A program made the position numbers and the translations under genes. A stretch of DNA of 64,000 bases, taken from positions 81,073 to 145,072 of the forward strand of contig JAXGGA010001641.1 in NCBI GenBank assembly GCA_038373865.1. Reading direction: 5' to 3'. Of this stretch, positions 24,961 through 37,129 are shown in pieces. The first letter of the stretch is position 1, and every line of letters starts with the position of its first letter. The notes beneath the pieces are model-generated. The model made no database searches. It worked only from the letters and a program-made list of their open reading frames with translations, and was not told the DNA's origin. Source of the stretch: Uloborus plumipes. Its lineage: Eukaryota; Arthropoda; Arachnida; Araneae; Uloboridae.

Positions 24961-27689
24961 CGAAGCAATTCCTTGTAATCACGAAATACATGTCTTCACT
25001 GTATTTTGTGCTTACCCGCTTTGCAAGATTGTTCCCTTACTTTTATTATAAAAAAGTCGAATCAGTTGCCCAAGTCAGTTTCGCGTAGTTCACCAGGAAA
25101 AATATTAACTATTGATCTAAAAACGAATTCAACCTTACATAGATGGTTTTAACGGGCATAATGGGCATAATCAATTCTCTTATTTTGCCAGAAACCCTTT
25201 CAAATGTCCTGCATTTACAGCAAGAAAATTATTTAGTCCAATGACTCAGGTTGCTGGACGACTCCAAAATTAGCAAACTAGACTAATAAATAGTTAATCA
25301 CATTTATGTTTTGTTGCTTATCATGACGTAAATTGCTTATGCTAATGACTGGCAGTTTATCCTGCAAATTTTCAAAAATTTTTTTTTTGTGAATAATCTT
25401 TAATTAAGTAGTTAGTGACAAAATTATTTTAGACTGGTAAATCAGTTGGGAGGGAGAGAAATATAAAAGTTTGTAAAAGTGTGATAAAAGGTACCTCATG
25501 CACACTACTTCTTTCAAAGAAAAAGTGGTAGCTTAAAACAATATAAATTTTAAAATCTATCCTAAATGATAAAAGTCCAAAGTCCAAAGGTTATAATAAG
25601 CAAATTTTCATTTAAAACCCTTAAATGGCAACCCAAAGTAGTTCACGAAAACAAAAACACTTTAAATACATCTCCTGGAAATTTTTCTTTTTGTGACATT
25701 TTGTGACCCTTTACCCCCAGGAGCAGAATTAATTTACTTGATTTTCTGGATATTATAGTTGTATAGCTAGTGTTATCCTTCTTGATGGTGAGCTTCTACA
25801 CAGCATATGCATGAATTTCTCTTACTAACGACTTAACTGCTCCTCAAATTGAATGCCATGAAAACTTAGACTGTTGTGGATTTTACCTTGGACTTTTCAT
25901 ATGCTCACAAAAAGCAGGTTTATCGTTTATCAGTCAATTAACTTTCTTTCATACATCTCGTGGAAAGTAACATCTATTTTGCTGTTTTCTCCAAGTTTAA
26001 CCCGAATTTTAGTGTTCTTTCTTCTCTTTTCCTTAAAAAGATTTTTATTGAAAATGATCCGTGTGCACAACAGGATATTATTCTTCAATCCACTTTCCTT
26101 TGAAAGATAATTTCACACGTCCTTCTTGGTTACAGCCTGACAAGTATAATTTAGCTGCTTTGTTGAAATGCGAAGGAACTAGCAAAGCCTTGAAGTCGAA
26201 TTTCGTTATTGAACACGGTTCTTAATGATTTCTTTTGTGTCATAAATAAAGGTGTAAAATATCAAGTTAATGGAGGAAATAATATTTCACGATTTCAAAA
26301 CCTTGTGTGTTATGTTGCTACAAAAGCATAATGACAGTTAGCGATTTTCATGTATTGTTGTAAATTTGCGCGCATGATTGGAGATTGACTGTCACGTTTT
26401 TTTTTTTTTTCCTTTTCTTTTCTCTTTTTTGTCACAGCAATTTTCTAACTGAAAGTATCTGATTAAGCAATATTTCTAGTCCTAGTGTATAGTACTACAT
26501 GCAGAGAGAGAATATATTTGTTTTTTAGCTGCTTAAACTTAATTTTCATGAAGAATTTATTCAGTTTGTAAATAAACACTAAACTTTTAAAGAAACACTT
26601 TGTCAATTTGGAGAAACGAAGTAATCCGGAAGAAGCAATGTTCGATAAGTCAAATTAATACCAACTTCAATGTCGAAATTATTATTATTAGTATTATTTT
26701 TTTTAAATTTCAATCTAGATATTTTATTTCCGAACATTTGGATTTCTAATATCCTGCTTGTATGTATGTTTATTTGTGATAGCGTCGAGAGGGTTTTCTC
26801 TGCTTAACATTAATCCGTTACTATTCGCTGATATCTGGACAGTAAACATCATCCCGAACAGCAGATCATTTATTGAATAGTGGACGTTTTTGATACACAA
26901 AATACTTCATCATTGTGAAAGTCAAAAATATCCTCTTTGGTATCAACAGCAGCTTATCATTTGGTTTAGCTACAGTATTTGCGTTGTCACCTTTCCGATT
27001 TATTTTGAAATATTCTGCTTTGTATTTCTAGGCGTTAAAACGGTATGCACTTTGTATATCGAATTCGTTGTATCGCCATTTGAGGAACATTATGAGCAAA
27101 CTACAATTGCTCTAGTTTACTTCTCAACACGCGCTTCATTAGCTTGGAGACATAAAGCCTTATTATGTCAGCGAGTCAATAAATAACGGGATTATAAAGC
27201 GGGTTGATTGAAATATAAGTGATAGAAGTCTTGCGAAAATTATCGCAATGGATATGTGCAGTGTCAGTTAGGCAATCAGTAACAACTTTCACCAACGAGG
27301 TTAAAGAGGTGCAAAAGTGGTAAAACTTTTACTTCAAGATAATTCTTGTAGGAAGATAAGGCTATATGGAAAACGAAAGTCAGGCCTGTAACCTACTTGG
27401 TGACGCACGTTTAATGGCGTAAACGGGTAGATTATATAGACGGATTATAAAAATTTATTGATAACTTTATGTTTGCCTGATAAAGAAACAATCTTACAGA
27501 CAGTGTCAATGACGCATTCAATAGCGACAGCAACAATCAAAATATTTGAAATAACAGTCATATCACTCTAAGATCAACCAACCCTTTCTATGAAGTTATT
27601 TCTTTTGTACTATATTCAGATCATGAATTAGCTTTATTCATGTAACTCGTTGAACCAATCTGTCTAAGAATGTCTTGATACTAGTGCAG
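24961..27689. other. Mostly AT-rich non-coding stretch
   Basis: The frames here (for example 26890-27186 plus) show no splice or family support. Unique-looking sequence at about 27380-27560 includes ATTTATTGATAAC and TTTAATGGCG phrases that could be homeodomain-type sites. No gene or transposon ends are recognised. Confidence 0.35.
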
Positions 27690-28085
27690 ACTAATTTTTC
27701 ACTTTTGTTTCGATTCTTAACAGTCTTGACATGTTAGAATGCCTTGAAACTGGCGAAATCTGAGTTTTCCCTTTATTTTGGTTCATAACAGTCCTGACAT
27801 GTAAGAAGGAGTTGAAACTGGCATAGCCTGATTTTGATCTTTGTTTTGTCTTGCAATGCTGATATGTAAGAGCAGCTTGAAGCTGACGCAACCTTAGTTT
27901 TAATTTTCGCTTTGGTTCATAACAATCTTGACATGTACGAATGCCTTGAAACTGGCACAGTCTGAGTTTTCATCTTGGTTTTGACTCATAACAGTTCTGA
28001 CTTGCAAGAAGGACTTCAAATTGGCGAAACCTCAGTTTTGACATTTGTTTTGATTCATTACTGTCCTGACGTGTATATTGTAATA
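27690..28085. repeat. Tandem array, ~68-bp unit, about six copies
   Basis: Units contain TTGGTTCATAACAGTC, TGACATGTAAGAA and CTTGAAACTGGC. The last motif begins at about 27743, 27811, 27876, 27945 and 28014, a spacing of 65-69 bp. Two subtypes seem to alternate (AATGCCTTGAAAC and AAGGA.TTGAAAC), which hints at a 136-bp higher-order unit. Confidence 0.8.
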
Positions 28086-28089
28086 GCGG

Positions 28090-28985
28090 ATTAATACATT
28101 AGGAGTGGCAATATGGCTGAAAATTAAGGGTTCTGCAGGGTTTTAACCCACAAAAATTGTATCTGTATGCGTCCTTGATTTGCTATGCCGAATTCAGTTT
28201 TCCGAGGAGCATCATAAGCAATAAATCGTTCAGTGCTTTTCAGGGTGGTCATTAACAGACTCTTTTTCAGTAAAGAAAATATTTTATTTATGTTGAGGAG
28301 ATAAATCTTATAGGGACTGTGAGGCAATCAACAGCAACTTCAACAACTTGCCATTGATGCAACAGACAGTACATCACGGTTGTGACTCCTTCCTACCTCA
28401 ATGCGCAGATTTGTGAATCCGAAAAACGTAGTTAAAATTAACGATATGCAGCGGTAGGTGGGCATGCGACACCTGGTTGTGAAACTGCTGACGTGCGCAA
28501 GGTCCTCGATGTGGGGTTCAATCAGCAGGATGCAGTTTTTATGAGAGCCTTAATGGCTGCGGGGATATATTGAGCGTTTTGTGGGAAATGAATTTTTCTT
28601 GAGCTTTCGATGCAATTTCCAGATTTATAGAGTTTCCTTATTGGAGAAAGTCGAAATTTGAAGAGAGCACAAATCATACCGGAAAAGGAAGAGATTAAAT
28701 TACGGGAAAAAAGCATTAAGATTGCTAAACTTGCAACTAGTAAGGTGAAGAGTTTAATGAATGGAATTAAAATTATTTGCATGTAGTATTCTGTCCTTAA
28801 AGACTTTCACGAATTTTGATTGCTTCTGAAAATTCTTCCAGCCAATAAGTAATGGAAAAAAAGGTTAAATTTGTTGAACTTTCTTTTCAGTTGTGCGTTA
28901 CGTTTCTTTGTAAGTATTTTTTTTTATGAATAAAAGACTGTGATACGTTTTTTAAATAAAAATTGTCCAGTTTCATTTTTACTTC
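28090..28985. other. Non-coding stretch with one GC-rich patch
   Basis: A GC-richer patch at 28440-28530 ends in GGGGTTCAATCAGC, a weak B-box-like phrase, with no matching A box. The rest is AT-rich. A minus-strand frame at 28522-28782 has no support. Confidence 0.35.
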
Positions 28986-28987
28986 AG

Positions 28988-29802
28988 TTGGAACTTTAAT
29001 AGTGGCAACTATTTATTAACACCTAAAACAAAAATGATGCATAATACCAAGGTTTACTGTCCTTCAGTATAGTCATCATCATTGCTTACAAGTTTCCAAC
29101 GATGTGGCAGTCATAGGACTCCTGTAGCAGTGCCTGTTCTGTCAACAGTTCGGGTGGAGCGGTCTACTGACACTGGAATCTCTGGAATAGCTTTGAAGCA
29201 AATTCTATGAAGTGATTCCTTAATTTTAGGAGTTAAGGCAAAGCCGCTTGTTACTTTCAGTCATTTTAAGTCTTAAAGTCACTGGAATTTTTGACTTAAT
29301 TCCCAAGACGAAGGAATCCCCTCGTGAAAATCGCTTCAGAACTGCTCAAGAAATTTCCACTGCAATAGACCACTCCATTCAAACTACCGACAGAACAGTC
29401 GCTGCTACAGGCGTCCTATGATTTCACATCGTTGGAATCTGTTTACACACAGTGCCGATGACTAATTGTACTGAAATTCATTAAATCTTGGTGGTATATG
29501 TCACTTCTGTGCCTCAGAACCAGAACGACGTAAGTCCAAAAATGGCGATTTTCACTTTACAAGTGAATTGTATGTAGAATCTTATCCTGCATCGACCCAT
29601 GAGAACGGTATTCCATAAACAAATTCCTTCCCAATTATTTAGCAGCATTAAAAGAGCACAAACCCCATCCTTTGCATGCATCCGACAATAGTTTTTCCCT
29701 TTTCCTGAAAAGTTACAAAAATGGACGTACGTTAGTCTGGTTCTGAGGTATAGACTTTTGTAATAAGTGTAAATTAATAGTTGCCACTATTTGAGTTCCA
29801 CC
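28988..29802. mobile_element. Decayed foldback element, possibly mariner-related
   Basis: The outer ends pair: left GGAACTTTAATAGTGGCAAC, right complement GGAACTCAAATAGTGGCAAC, over ~46 bp. The pairing continues inward almost to a centre near 29265, so each arm carries an inverted copy of the same sequence. On the minus strand of the left arm the phrase LPHRWKLVSNDDDYTEGQ precedes a stop. It faintly recalls the W..C....GDY.E end of mariner transposases. Stops are frequent and the product is dead. The right arm is split by the MITE at 29490-29755. Confidence 0.6.
29490..29755. mobile_element. ~260-bp MITE, copy A, nested in the foldback
   Basis: The ends CCTCAGAACCAGAACGACGT and (complement) CCTCAGAACCAGACTAACGT form a TIR that continues into GTCCAAAAATGG. 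It interrupts the right arm of the surrounding foldback, whose uninterrupted left arm shows the empty state. A diverged second copy lies at 30230-30490. Confidence 0.75.
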
Positions 29803-29953
29803 TTTCGTAGATTGATTCAAATGCCTACTTCTATCAGTGATCAATATTTTATTCAAATGTGAAGCTTTATTTCTTCGGGAAGCAATACTAATTTTAAATT
29901 TTGTAAACATATTGCAGTGTCTGAATTTGAAATCCTTATTTTCTTTGTTCTAG

Positions 29954-30054
29954 GGAGGACTGTGTTCCATGTCGGATACCATGGAAAGTTTCAAAGATGT
30001 TGGCGGAAGTCCCTCTTCACAACCCCCCAGCGTTCGAATCAAACACCTCACTAG
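29954..30054 (+). CDS. Internal or start-codon exon of an unidentified gene
   Basis: A pyrimidine-rich acceptor (TTATTTTCTTTGTTCTAG) ends at 29953, and a consensus donor (CTAG then GTAAGAG) starts at 30055. Between them 101 bp are open. In the frame with the ATGs the exon reads GGLCSM, then a second Met in a good context (ACCATGG), then ESFKDVGGSPSSQPPSVRIK and HLTR, ending two bases into a codon. The other two frames contain stops. The exon may hold the start codon after a 5' UTR exon, or be internal, since its first five codons are also open. The Ser/Pro-rich peptide is not one I can place in a family. No compatible downstream exon was found. Confidence 0.6.
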
Positions 30055-30229
30055 GTAAGAGTTGCCACACCTTTGCTCTTTTAGACCATTTGCTTTAATA
30101 ATATTAGCTCTAGACGTCGATGCTTTTTAATCATCTTAGTGGCACTACGGTCACTTCTCACATGGACACATCTTCGCCACTTCACCGATCTTGGACGTAC
30201 AGTATAGTGTCCAAAATTCTGAATACAAA

Positions 30230-30490
30230 TATCGGTTTTTATCATTTCTGCACCTCGGTGCTACATTAGTGTAAGTCCAAAATGAGAGATTTTTTGGTTG
30301 CACTGCATATTCTATGTAACCCTATTTCCCAATGAATCGTAAGAGCTTAATTCTATTAAAAAAAACTTCTATAACTATTTTCCAGCTTTAGAAGAGCGCG
30401 AGTTCCACCCTTTGTATGCACCAGACGAACGCTTTTACGCTGTTCTATGAGACTTTCATTAGTTTAGTTTTGAGGCACGAAAGATAAAAT
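30230..30490. mobile_element. MITE, copy B, in the intron after the exon
   Basis: It parallels copy A (29490-29755). TTCTGCACCTCGGTGC and GTAAGTCCAAAATGAG are at the left. AGAAGAGCGCGAGTTCCACC, GTATGCACCAGACGAACG and TTTTGAGGCACGA are at the right. It is more diverged than copy A. Confidence 0.65.
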
Positions 30491-31190
30491 GATTATTTTT
30501 TAGACAACTAGTAGCAACATATGTATAGAGTAATTTTTTCATGTTTATTTCTATTGACAGGGGTGCTAACGAAGGGAGGGGGGGGGTAGCAAATAGCGCT
30601 ATTGAAATTTTCAGGGAGGGGGTCTTTTAGATGGTCTTTTGCAATAATTCGTCAGGTCTCTTTCTTGGGGGATGATCCATATTAATCGAAGCAGAGTGTG
30701 CCACCTTCCATGAGGAGCATATGAGCCCCTTGCTATTTATTACACTGAATACCAATTGAATTCTGATTGACACTGAATATTAAAAATATAATGAAAACCA
30801 CTGAATATGAGTAATATACTGGATATCACTAAATACCTAAATTTCAATTGCAAATTCTTTGACGTTTCCTCAATATGTGTAATCGTTTGTCATGTCTTTG
30901 TTGGATCAATCTCTATTTTAAGTCACTTTCAAAATTTTCACTGCATTGAACCAAAATTGCTGTTTTCTAGTGCTAATAGTTTGAATCCTACTATTTTTTT
31001 TTACCCACTTCTGATTTGAGAAAATTAGCGAAGATTTAAATTGATCTTTTAAACAAGGGCATTTATTGACGATATCTAATAGGATACAAACAGCGAAAAA
31101 AAGTGCTTTATATTCCGCGAATTGTAAGCGATCCTCATTTGTTACCAAGCTTGAATTTTCAATGTATCATTACTCGCTCTTCTTCTTCCC
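30491..31190. other. Non-coding stretch, probable intron
   Basis: Includes a G-run patch at 30571-30587. An ATTACACTGAATACCA / ACACTGAATATTA / CACTGAATATGA series at about 30740-30810 is a short degenerate tandem repeat. No exon is recognised. Confidence 0.4.
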
Positions 31191-31198
31191 ATTCTCAG

Positions 31199-31365
31199 TT
31201 TTCTGGAACAAAGGATCGGATAATAAGGTGGCTATTAGTGATGCTACCGCACTTGGGTGCGACGCTGAACGCGAATTAGAATCGATTTTAGCAACATTTG
31301 TCATGTGTCCGAGAAGAATTGCTGCTCCACCCCTCGCTCATTACACCCTCCGCCTCCACTCATGA
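31199..31365 (+). CDS. Possible terminal exon, unidentified (weak)
   Basis: A long pyrimidine tract (CTCGCTCTTCTTCTTCCCAT) and CAG end at 31198. The frame after it is open for about 54 codons (FWNKGSDNKVAISDATALGC, then ERELESILATFVMCPRRIAAPP) to a TGA at 31363-31365. Composition is GC-richer than the flanks. The reading phase does not match the donor phase of the exon at 29954-30054, so the two cannot be joined directly. It could belong to another transcript or be a chance frame. Confidence 0.22.
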
Positions 31366-32076
31366 AACTCTTGGCGGGAAGCTGGGGTTAATGGGGTGGG
31401 TGGTTGTCGAAGGAATATACAAATCCTCTCTTTTGCTAATTTCAAGATTGATTTCCTCGGGCCTTGAATTTTACATTTTTTCTTTTTTTGTGTTGAACAT
31501 AATGAGCTTTTTCTTACTTGGATATCAGCGAAATGTTGCAAGTTACGTTAAGATGTGTTGGGTATTGAATTTCTAAAAACCTAGATGGTTGTTGTAGAGT
31601 GTACACTGTACATGCTTACCATTCCAATGTCTCCACGATCAATATAATGAAACGCAGGATTTTTGTTTTCTAAGACTTCCTGAAAAACAGCTTTTTGTAT
31701 TTGTGTTCAACTTACAATATGTGTTGTGCTTATTTTAATGGAAATGAGTTGGGCCAGCCTTTTCAGCCTTCTGAAACTGTTATTACGACTTGGAGTTATT
31801 TCTTATGTTTTATCAGAATATTCCGGTTTTTAATTTGTTGTGTTCTTTGGAGGCTTTAAAATGTAACTGATATTTGTAATGAGTCTTTTGAAGTCAATCA
31901 TATCAACTCTTCTTTTTAAATTTTACCATACCTCTACTGCCAATTGCTGCTTAGCAAATACATGGTTGGTTTTGAAGCCGTTTGAAAGTTACTTGAGCTT
32001 CGCACTGAATACGGTCTTCCTTTTCCTCAACAAAGGAGGAAATTGCCTTTGAAACCTATCTGTGAATTTTAATCTC
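31366..32076. other. Non-coding stretch
   Basis: Short frames only. A TGCTGCTTAGCAAAT phrase near 31948 resembles a Maf-type site. Nothing else is recognised. Confidence 0.35.
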
Positions 32077-32458
32077 ATTACTAGCTGCGTGGGGCTTCAC
32101 GCCTTTCACGTAGTTAGCAGAATTTCAACAAACTCACCACCAAGGCGGCTCGCTAGAAAAACACTTCGCTCATTTCTTTTTTTCCTACGTCAAACAGTCA
32201 TTCGAATTATTGAGAGAAATAGTTTCTGGGGCCACGGTTCTTACTTGACGGAGCTACGCGCGAGAGAGAATTGCGCAATAGCGACTTTTACTTGGTTCCG
32301 AAGGAATGAGAATGGAAGAAAAAAAAAACAAAACTTATGTGCGGAAAAAAATGTAGAACCAAATGGTACCTCATTCGATTCTCCACTCCCAGAGGGATTT
32401 GAGGAGTTCAAGCTTCAGACAGACAGACAGACAGACGCGAACAGATTTTAATAGTAGA
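32077..32458. repeat. Dispersed repeat with (CAGA)n tail
   Basis: It begins ATTACTAGCTGCGTGGGGCT and ends with a CAGACAGACAGACAGACG tract, then GATTTTAATAGTAGAGA. This arrangement is familiar from dispersed elements in many arthropod genomes. The 129-codon plus-strand frame over 32062-32451 lies inside it and runs into the microsatellite (QTDRQTD), so I do not treat it as a gene. Confidence 0.55.
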
Positions 32459-32902
32459 GAACGGAAGTTCTTGGGTATAAAATGTTTTTCTCTTTGAAAA
32501 GAAAAGACAATTACCACAGTTGAATATTTGAGTATTAAAGGAGCTGGAATTGATCCTCCTGCTCGAAATTAGAATTGTATGTGTCCAAAAGGCCTCCATC
32601 TCTCGCATCATTACATCTTCATTTGCAAAACTTGGAATGCTCAATTAGGGAAATAATGATCATTGCACGTATTTCAAAATGTTAATGGGACATGGGACAG
32701 TTTTAGAAAGTGGATGGCACGTTGCTGTATTTGTGCCAAGAAAGTATGCTGTATTTGTTCCATTGTCTGTGATGCTTGTAAACGGGAAGCTCCAATGCTA
32801 TGTCTCAGAATTGTCTATTTGATGTTTTAGTATCCAGTCCGGAAATTAATTTTCCTATTTTCTGAATAAAGAGAGAATTTGATGCTGTTTATATTAGATA
32901 AA

Positions 32903-33071
32903 TATGGCCCTACATTGGGGGGGGGGGTGGCAAAGGGTGAAAGCAGAATGTAACTTCATCTGAAAACAACAAGCACCACGCCCACTTATGTGTAAATATA
33001 TTGATTTCCCAAAGTCAGGGGGGAGGCGATTATCCCCCATCCTAACCCCTCTAAATGACGGGCCTGGTCTT
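32903..33071. repeat. Dispersed G/C-run repeat, copy 2
   Basis: Starts GGCCCTACATTGGGGGG and ends TAAATGACGGGCCTGG; related in order and phrase to 24765-24935. A shorter possible relative (AGTCAGGAAGGGGCGGGGGC) lies near 61211. Confidence 0.6.
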
Positions 33072-33239
33072 TTCTCCAAGACATCCTTTCGCACATTTTT
33101 ATTTAAAATTCCCATCTAAACTTTTTCTCTTGCAGAAGCACAATGTATTTCAACTCTTAATAGTCTTACACTCTTCTTGACTTCGCACTTTCACATTAGT
33201 TAACACTAGAATTTGAACGATTCTTACTTGCTGAAATAA

Positions 33240-33475
33240 AGCTCAAATTTGTCTCAAGCCACATCTGCCACTAAAAGTGCAGAGCTGAGCATTATGATCT
33301 CTTCTAGCGTTCCCCCCACAAAAGCCCCTTGAGAGCATCTTCAGTTCCCGCAAATGAGGAAATCCCTTTTCAGTTGCTAATTGCTGCGAGCCGAAAGACT
33401 CCTTTTCAGTGCCGATTCGAAACGGTTTAAGCCTTTTAGTCTGCATTAAGATTTCATTAATGACTTGAGTTTTGC
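33240..33475. promoter_or_regulatory. Candidate conserved non-coding patch
   Basis: Balanced, repeat-free sequence with TTGCTAATTGCTGCGAG, GATTCGAAACGGTTTAAG and TTTCATTAATGACTTGAG. The minus frame over 33243-33446 is open but has no splice or start support. It could be a regulatory element or an old exon. Confidence 0.2.
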
Positions 33476-34179
33476 TAAAGAATATTTAAAGTTGTACATT
33501 TGGATGGTTTCTATTTTTATCTTCTTCCTCGGGCGACTCAGTATGTGTTGTTACGGCAGAGTAGTAAGACGTTGCAGAGGTATAATGAACTGTTTAAAAA
33601 ATTTTTGTGTTTTGGGTAGTGCCAAAAAGTAGAGGGATATTAGCTTTTTACCGTTAGTAAAACGCGTGAAAAGTTTAAACACTTTGCAGCTTATCATTGA
33701 AAAGTTTGTCTAAATCTTGCTATATGTCAGTATCTGTTAGGGATATTATAGCCATCTCTTGTCCCATAACTTAGGAATGTTTAGTCTAATCTTTGTACTC
33801 GGCCTTTTCAAATTTTTCATATCTGCACTTACACCCTTTTTGCTTCATCTGTGCAATACTTTCATGTTGATAGCTAACAAATATTGGCATTGCCAGCCAG
33901 GAATTGTTGCTGTGGTGTTAGGAATCACTTTTTGCGTTTATGAAATGGTTTTGATTGGTGTTGGTTAAAATATTATGATGATTTGTTGAGAATTTTTGCG
34001 ACGATTTTGCGAATTTCTCTCGAATCGTTATAACTTTATGCAGTGCTTTCATACGATAATAGTCCTAAATATTACGGGTGCGTAAGAAGAATGGTTACGA
34101 TGATGGCACGAAATGCTATCCTCTTGTAAGGAGACATTATCGACACTTTGATGGCCTCGGAATGTTATTCATTTCACAA

Positions 34180-34945
34180 TCTATTGTCTCTACGATGTCA
34201 TTTTGCTTCATGTGCTACTATCTCCAAGACGACATTCATGTCATTGCAGACACTTATACGTTTGGGAGCTGTCAGTCATTTTACATGCCATTGTTCAGAA
34301 TGGCACATAAGATGAATGACCCCTGTGGGACGTCATTCATCTTATGTGCTATTCTGAACTGGCGCCTGCCAAACGTCACTCATTGCGTGTGCCAGTGTGA
34401 ACTGAGGCTTGCTGAACGTCATTCATTTCGTGTGCCACTGTGAAATGACTTCGATTGAAAGTCATTCATGTACATTTCATATGCCACGTCTACAAGACGT
34501 CATTCCAGTCCTGTGTCCATGTAAACTGCCGTCAGCGGTACGTCATTTATATCATGTGCCATTGTAAACTGACGTTCGCTGGATGTCATTCATTTCATGT
34601 GCCATTGGGAACTGAAATCAGCAGGAAGTCCTTCATTACAAGTGCTACTATAGACTGACGTCGACTGAACATCATTTCTATTCAATTCATACGCCACTGT
34701 GAGCTGACGTCTACGGGACGTCATTCCTGTCCCGTGTCATTGTAAACTGATGTCCGCGGGATGTCGTTCATTCCATATGCCATTGTAAACTGACGTCTAC
34801 TGGATGTTATTAATTTCACGTGCCATTGTGAATTGACGGCAATGGGACGTTATTCAATTCATGTGCCATTGTGAACTGACGTCAGCTGGACGTTATTCAG
34901 TTCAAGGGCCACTACAGACTGTTGGTTACGAAATTTTGTTTATCT
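34180..34945. repeat. 43-bp minisatellite
   Basis: Units of the form GCCATTGTGAACTGACGTC plus (A/C)GCTGGACGTCATTCATTTCATGT. GCC(A/T) starts at about 34558, 34601, 34643, 34693, 34736, 34779, 34822, 34865 and 34908, so the period is 43 bp, with more diverged units to the left. About 16-18 units in all. Many units carry TGACGTC, a CRE half-palindrome. The frames over 34078-34658 are by-products of the repeat. Confidence 0.9.
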
Positions 34946-34959
34946 CATGTGCCATTACC

Positions 34960-37129
34960 CTCACTTTGGGGTGTACATTATTACGTCATTGTGTGTCAAG
35001 GGGTCAAAAGGTTTTTACATGCGGATTTTTTAAACGAGAATTTCGCTTATTCTTGTGCGAAAAAATCTAGAAATATTTTCATTCGATATGTCTCCTACAG
35101 TATGAGTGTTCAGAAAAATAAAAACAATAATAAAACAAAATCTTGGTATTTGCATTCGCCGGTTGGAACATTTGAATGTTGCTCCCATGAAAACTTTGAT
35201 TCGAGTTCATACTTCAAAGAAAATGTTAGCCTAGCCGGCGACTCGGGATTCCTTCAGAGGATCGATTCTTCTTCGTTTCCATGGCAACCAAGGAGCAGAA
35301 GTTCTACATCGGGCATTCCATCCCCAGAGAGAAACACTGCAGCCAAAGATGAAATTACAAAGTATCGGTTAAAACTCTGATGAAATTGCTCGCCGATTTC
35401 TGTTCTTTCGGGAATAGTTATTGCTCTGGGACATTAAGGAAATATCTTCAAGGAAGCACTTTTAATGGACTCGTCTCGAGTTGTGTTTATGCTGCATGAG
35501 AGAACACTTTCGCCGAGAAATATTTAAATAAACTGCATTAGCTATTAAGAAATGTTTGTTTTTATCTGCAGGTTGTTTGAGGATTCGGAGCGGGAGTGGG
35601 TTATTTTTGAAAATGTCACAGGTTTCGTTTAAGACTTGGTCATTTGGAGTGATAGTTATTTGGTTTTTGTGCTGCAGGTCTAACTTTCGTAGATTGAGTA
35701 TATCAGTTTTAGGTAATTTAGTTGATTCATGTCACATTATTGGTTTTTATCTTCCTAGTTGAATGACTATATTTAGTATCCAAGAAATGCATCAGGTAGG
35801 TATCTATGGGGTTTGAATAGGAGTACTAAGAAGTAATTTCTTCAGCTGGGGAAATATTCTATCGCGTTTGATTAAGTAGAATAGGTCATCACATTAGATG
35901 AATTTTCTGGGTATAACAATGAAAAAAAGCTTTTCCATATTTTGCGCAAGGGAGGTGTTTTGGATTCTGGAATTGCTTGCTAAATATTAACAACGTATAG
36001 TACAGATGGGCATATAATTTTATCCCACACGTGACAAATCTATATTTAGCTTCGAAAGCAATACTTCAAAATTTTAATAAAGGGAAAACATTGCTTAAGA
36101 AGTCACGCATGTGTGAATCGTATTTGGAATAGGAATCCAAAAAGAGTCATAAAAATGTGTTACGTTATTCTGTTTAACAGGGCCCCAAAAATGCATTGCG
36201 ACGGCCCCCAAACTAGTAAATTGGGCACTCAGATGTTTATTTAAAGTTTTAAAATAAATTATAGAACTATCAAATGCGGAACAAAATGCCCCAGTTTCTT
36301 GGAATGGCCCAGATATGCATTGTTGAAAAATAATCGTTACTTTAATTTCATTGCAACTCCAGCGCAACAACGATAGAACTGACCTCAATCGATTTAAAAT
36401 AGTATCTTTGTTTGCTATAAAACTAATAAATAAATAAGAGAACCTTGAGAAATGTATGAGATATGCTACTACTACATAAGGTGGCAAATTAATATGATAA
36501 AATAATGTAAGTATTTAGTATTACTAGTTTCTGCTATCACAAGAACATACAAACTCAATTAACCAACAGAAGTTTAGAAAATTACTAAAAACCCCACAAT
36601 TTTGTTAAGAGGTAGACGGATACGATTAAGTAATGCAAGTTTTTTTCATTCATCTACTCTGGTACTCAACGAAAAGTAATCTCAAATAAATAAAGAAAAC
36701 TATGAGAAAACTACTGGACTGGCTAAATGCTGGTTCTACTTGCGAAGGAGAAAGAATGCGGTTAAATGATGCAAGCATTTAATCTTCATCTTTGGTATGC
36801 CACGAAGATAAAAGCATTGTTAGAATGGAGTAAAAAATGAAACGGTTGAAAGTAATTGTCCTTTTTAAAGACCAGATGTTTAGTCTAGGCAGGCATATAC
36901 CACCCATTTTTTTCTCTCATTATTATACATTTTCGGAACCTCTGAAGGTCACCCACATTTTAGAGGGATTGAAGAAACTTGGCGACGTTCTGGCGCTGTC
37001 TTTGAAGCTTGAAGCAGAATGGGAGGCTATCATTACGTGACCCTTTTGAGGTACGATCAGCCCCAGCGGGTAAGTTCGAAGCTGATGCTCAACTATCGCT
37101 TTCTTTCTGTATAGTCTTAATTAAGGGGA
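34960..37129. other. Mostly non-coding stretch with one 120-codon frame
   Basis: A plus-strand frame stays open from about 34922 to 35380. Its last part (SSSFPWQPRSRSSTSGIPSP) looks more protein-like than most, but it begins at a non-ATG codon and no splice signals support it. A (C)AGGGCCCCAAAAATG phrase near 36178 may be a hAT-type end without a visible partner. A possible donor (GCGGGTAAGT) lies near 37067. No gene is called. Confidence 0.35.

Noticed and set aside
27690..28085. CRISPR-like array
   Set aside because: Units are contiguous and diverged along their whole length, with no constant repeat and variable spacer; this is a eukaryotic tandem repeat.
32062..32451. 129-codon plus-strand frame
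   Set aside because: It lies inside a dispersed repeat, has no good start, and ends by translating the CAGA microsatellite (QTDRQTD).
34078..34658. Cysteine/histidine-rich frames that look like a zinc-binding protein
   Set aside because: The C and H residues come from the 43-bp minisatellite read in one frame; there is no conserved spacing or splice support.
36095..36487. 130-codon minus-strand frame
   Set aside because: No splice or start support and no recognisable domain; it includes a GGGCCCC-type phrase likely to come from a transposon end.
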